Shown: positions 62,268 to 64,000 of the stretch, piece after piece
Position numbering within the stretch: position 1 is the first letter of the stretch
How the letters are laid out: every line of letters begins with the position of its first letter
Source: Xenophilus azovorans DSM 13620
Lineage (GTDB): Bacteria > Pseudomonadota > Gammaproteobacteria > Burkholderiales > Burkholderiaceae_C
Direction: 5' to 3'
Assembly: GCF_000745855.1 (NCBI RefSeq)
Contig: NZ_JQKD01000012.1
Span: 1 to 64,000 of the forward strand
DNA: 64,000 bases
Translations under genes and position numbers: made by a program
The notes under the pieces: generated by a model
The model's input: only the letters and a program-made list of their open reading frames with translations
What the model was told of the DNA's origin: nothing
Database searches by the model: none

Positions 62268-63431
62268 ATGCCATCTCCCAGCGGTCCGCTCCAGGGCCTG
62301 AAAGTCGTCGAATTCGCTGGGCTCGGGCCGGCACCGTTCTGCGGCATGCTGCTGTCCGATCTCGGCGCCGACGTGATCCGCATCGACCGCAAGGGCGCGC
62401 GTCCCTACCTGAAGACCTCCGTCACCTCGCGCGGGCGGCGGTCGGTGGCCGTGGACCTCAAGCACCCCCGCGCGGCCGACCTCTGCCTGCGCCTCATCGA
62501 CCAGGCCGATGTCCTGATCGAGGGCTTCCGTCCCGGCGTGATGGAGCGGCTGGGCCTGGGTCCCGACGTCGTGCTCGCCCGCAGGCCGGCACTGGTCTAC
62601 GGCCGGATGACCGGATGGGGACAGCAGGGGCCCAACGCGCACAAGGCCGGCCACGACATCAACTACATCGCGCTGTCGGGCGCCCTGCACGCCATCGGAA
62701 CGGAGAAAGAGCCGGTGATCCCGATCAACCTGCTGGGCGATTTCGGCGGCGGTTCGCTCTACCTGGCCTTCGGCATCATGGCCGCACTGCACCACGCGCG
62801 GGCGACCGGCCAGGGGCAGGTGGTGGATTGCGCGATGGTCGACGGCGCGAGTTCGCTGATGGGCATGATCTACGGCTACCTCGACTCGGGCTACTGGAAG
62901 GACCGGCGCCAGGCCAACTCGATCGACGGCGGATCGCACTACTACAACGTCTACCAGTGCCATGACGGTGAGTGGATCGCGCTGGGCGCCTCCGAGCCGC
63001 AGTTCTACGCCAACCTGCTGCGCAAGCTGGGGCTCGACGGCCCGGACTTCCATCCGCAGCGCGACCGCACGAAGTGGCCGGCGCTGAAGAAGCGCTTCGC
63101 CGAGACGATCCGCCGCAAGACGCGGGCCGAATGGCTCGCGATCATGGAAGACAGCGACTGCTGCGTCACGCCGGTGCTGTCGCTGGCCGAGGCGCCGCGC
63201 CATCCGCACAACGTCGCGCGGTCGACCTTCGTGGAGATCGACGGCGTGGTGCAGCCGGGCCCGGCGCCACGCTTCTCGGCGACGCCGGGCGCGGTGCGCA
63301 ACCCGCCCGTCGCCATCGGTGCCGACAACGTCTCGGGCCTGGTCGCCTGGGGATTCGATGCGCAGGATGTCGAGCGGCTCGTGCGCGAGGGAGCGGTCCA
63401 GGACTGCCGCGAGGCGGCGGCCGCCGGGTGA
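62268..63431 (+). CDS. Alpha-methylacyl-CoA racemase-like CaiB/BaiF protein
   Basis: 387 aa. Unlike the four transferases in this cluster, it fits the AMACR branch: [20 protein letters not shown] with His129 and [17 protein letters not shown] with Asp158 match the H126/D156 catalytic pair of mycobacterial MCR; Asp192 stands in [12 protein letters not shown]. Predicted to epimerise a 2-methylacyl-CoA (or 2-arylpropionyl-CoA). Its presence points to an alpha-branched substrate. Last gene of the operator-7 operon. Confidence 0.85.
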   Translation: MPSPSGPLQGLKVVEFAGLGPAPFCGMLLSDLGADVIRIDRKGARPYLKTSVTSRGRRSVAVDLKHPRAADLCLRLIDQADVLIEGFRPGVMERLGLGPDVVLARRPALVYGRMTGWGQQGPNAHKAGHDINYIALSGALHAIGTEKEPVIPINLLGDFGGGSLYLAFGIMAALHHARATGQGQVVDCAMVDGASSLMGMIYGYLDSGYWKDRRQANSIDGGSHYYNVYQCHDGEWIALGASEPQFYANLLRKLGLDGPDFHPQRDRTKWPALKKRFAETIRRKTRAEWLAIMEDSDCCVTPVLSLAEAPRHPHNVARSTFVEIDGVVQPGPAPRFSATPGAVRNPPVAIGADNVSGLVAWGFDAQDVERLVREGAVQDCREAAAAG

Positions 63432-63446
63432 GCGCGGCCGCCGCCG

Positions 63447-64000
63447 CTATTCCATCGTGATGTTCGCGGCGCGGATGATGCGGCCGAACTTCTCGCGGTC
63501 GCTGCGCATCAGCGCCGTGAACTGCGCGGGGTCCTGATAGAAGGGCACCTGCCCCTGCGCGTCCAGGTGCGCCTTCACGTCGGGCATCGCGAGGATGCGT
63601 CCGATCTCGGCCGTCAGCTTGGCGACCACGGGCGCGGGCGTGCCGGCCGGCGCCAGGATGCCGGTCCACGACTTCATGTCGAACGAGGGCAGCCCCGCCT
63701 GTGCGAAGGTCGGCACCTCGGGCAGCGCCGCCAGAGGGGTGTCGCCGGTGTAGGCGAGCGCGCGCAGCTTGCCGGTCTTGACGTGGCCGATCACGGACAC
63801 GGGCACCGAGAACATCGCCTGCACCTGCCCGCCCAGCAGGTCGTTGATGGCCGGGCCGCCGCCCTTGTAGGGCACGGCGGTCAGCTTCACGCCGGCCTCC
63901 ATGTTGAACAGCTCGCCCGCGAGCTGGTTGGCGTTGCCGGCGCCCGAGATCGCATAGTTGATCCGGCCCGGCTGCGCCTTCGCCTGCGCGATCAGCTCCT
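63447..64000 (-). CDS. Bug-family substrate-binding protein (C-terminal part; start beyond the right edge)
   Basis: The visible part covers roughly the last 184 residues. It reads leftwards through GRINYAISGAGNANQLAGEL, then VPYKGGGPAINDLLGGQVQA, PEVPTFAQAGLPSFDMKSWT and REKFGRIIRAANITME at the C-terminus. The N-terminal signal and PPGGSxD block are outside the window. It is convergent with the racemase gene, so its promoter and any operator cannot be seen. Confidence 0.9.
   Translation of the reverse strand, partial: ELIAQAKAQPGRINYAISGAGNANQLAGELFNMEAGVKLTAVPYKGGGPAINDLLGGQVQAMFSVPVSVIGHVKTGKLRALAYTGDTPLAALPEVPTFAQAGLPSFDMKSWTGILAPAGTPAPVVAKLTAEIGRILAMPDVKAHLDAQGQVPFYQDPAQFTALMRSDREKFGRIIRAANITME

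Overview
The window is very GC-rich, densely coded, Burkholderiales-type chromosomal DNA. The glmU / Lrp-family regulator / glmS neighbourhood, the tandem cyanophycin synthetases with an associated ABC exporter and DUF1854 protein, and seven Bug-type (tripartite tricarboxylate) solute receptors together suggest Comamonadaceae or a close relative. Species cannot be told from this window. No tRNA, rRNA or CRISPR array was seen.

Bases 1-19,840 are mainly housekeeping. They hold the 5' end of an IS110-family transposase, a Bug receptor with a zinc-type dehydrogenase, glmU, a VapBC-like toxin-antitoxin pair, an Lrp-family regulator divergent from glmS, two paralogous small secreted Cys proteins, a cyanophycin block (cphA, a shortened cphA-like gene, ABC protein, DUF1854 protein), queC, two small genes (DUF2945, DUF488) and a RhlE-like helicase closed by a strong terminator.

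Bases 19,877-64,000 look like one large catabolic regulon. A LacI-family regulator gene (46,837-47,859) sits in the middle. Seven near-identical 14-bp palindromes (consensus TGATAGCGCTATCA, invariant central CG) lie at operon heads at 19,891, 31,081, 37,023, 40,408, 40,499, 47,932 and 58,656, and none was noticed elsewhere in an intergenic region. Operon 1 (20,052-31,031): MmgE/PrpD, acyl-CoA dehydrogenase, double-length CoA-transferase, enoyl-CoA hydratase, two more CoA-transferases, a thiolase-fold protein, a DUF35 protein and two MaoC-like proteins. Next come a Bug gene; a minus-strand Bug-hyuA-hyuB operon divergent from a dienelactone hydrolase; a minus-strand lactonase-like/Bug/SDR operon divergent from Bug plus a Liv-type ABC importer and a Rieske ferredoxin; lacI; operon 6 (48,003-56,779): SDR, MmgE/PrpD, CMD-family protein, 3-hydroxyisobutyrate dehydrogenase-like, ThDP enzyme, HMG-CoA-lyase-like, second double CoA-transferase; a minus-strand MaoC/MaoC/glutaredoxin-DinB operon; and operon 7: SDR, Bug, acyl-CoA ligase, AMACR-like racemase. 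A further Bug gene runs off the right edge.

Inference: the regulon imports an organic acid (or several), activates it as CoA thioester by ligase and transferases, and shortens it by beta-oxidation-like steps ending in carbon-carbon cleavage by an Ltp2/DUF35-type aldolase, an HMG-CoA-lyase-like enzyme and/or a ThDP lyase. A branched or alicyclic acid fits best. The substrate cannot be named from sequence alone.
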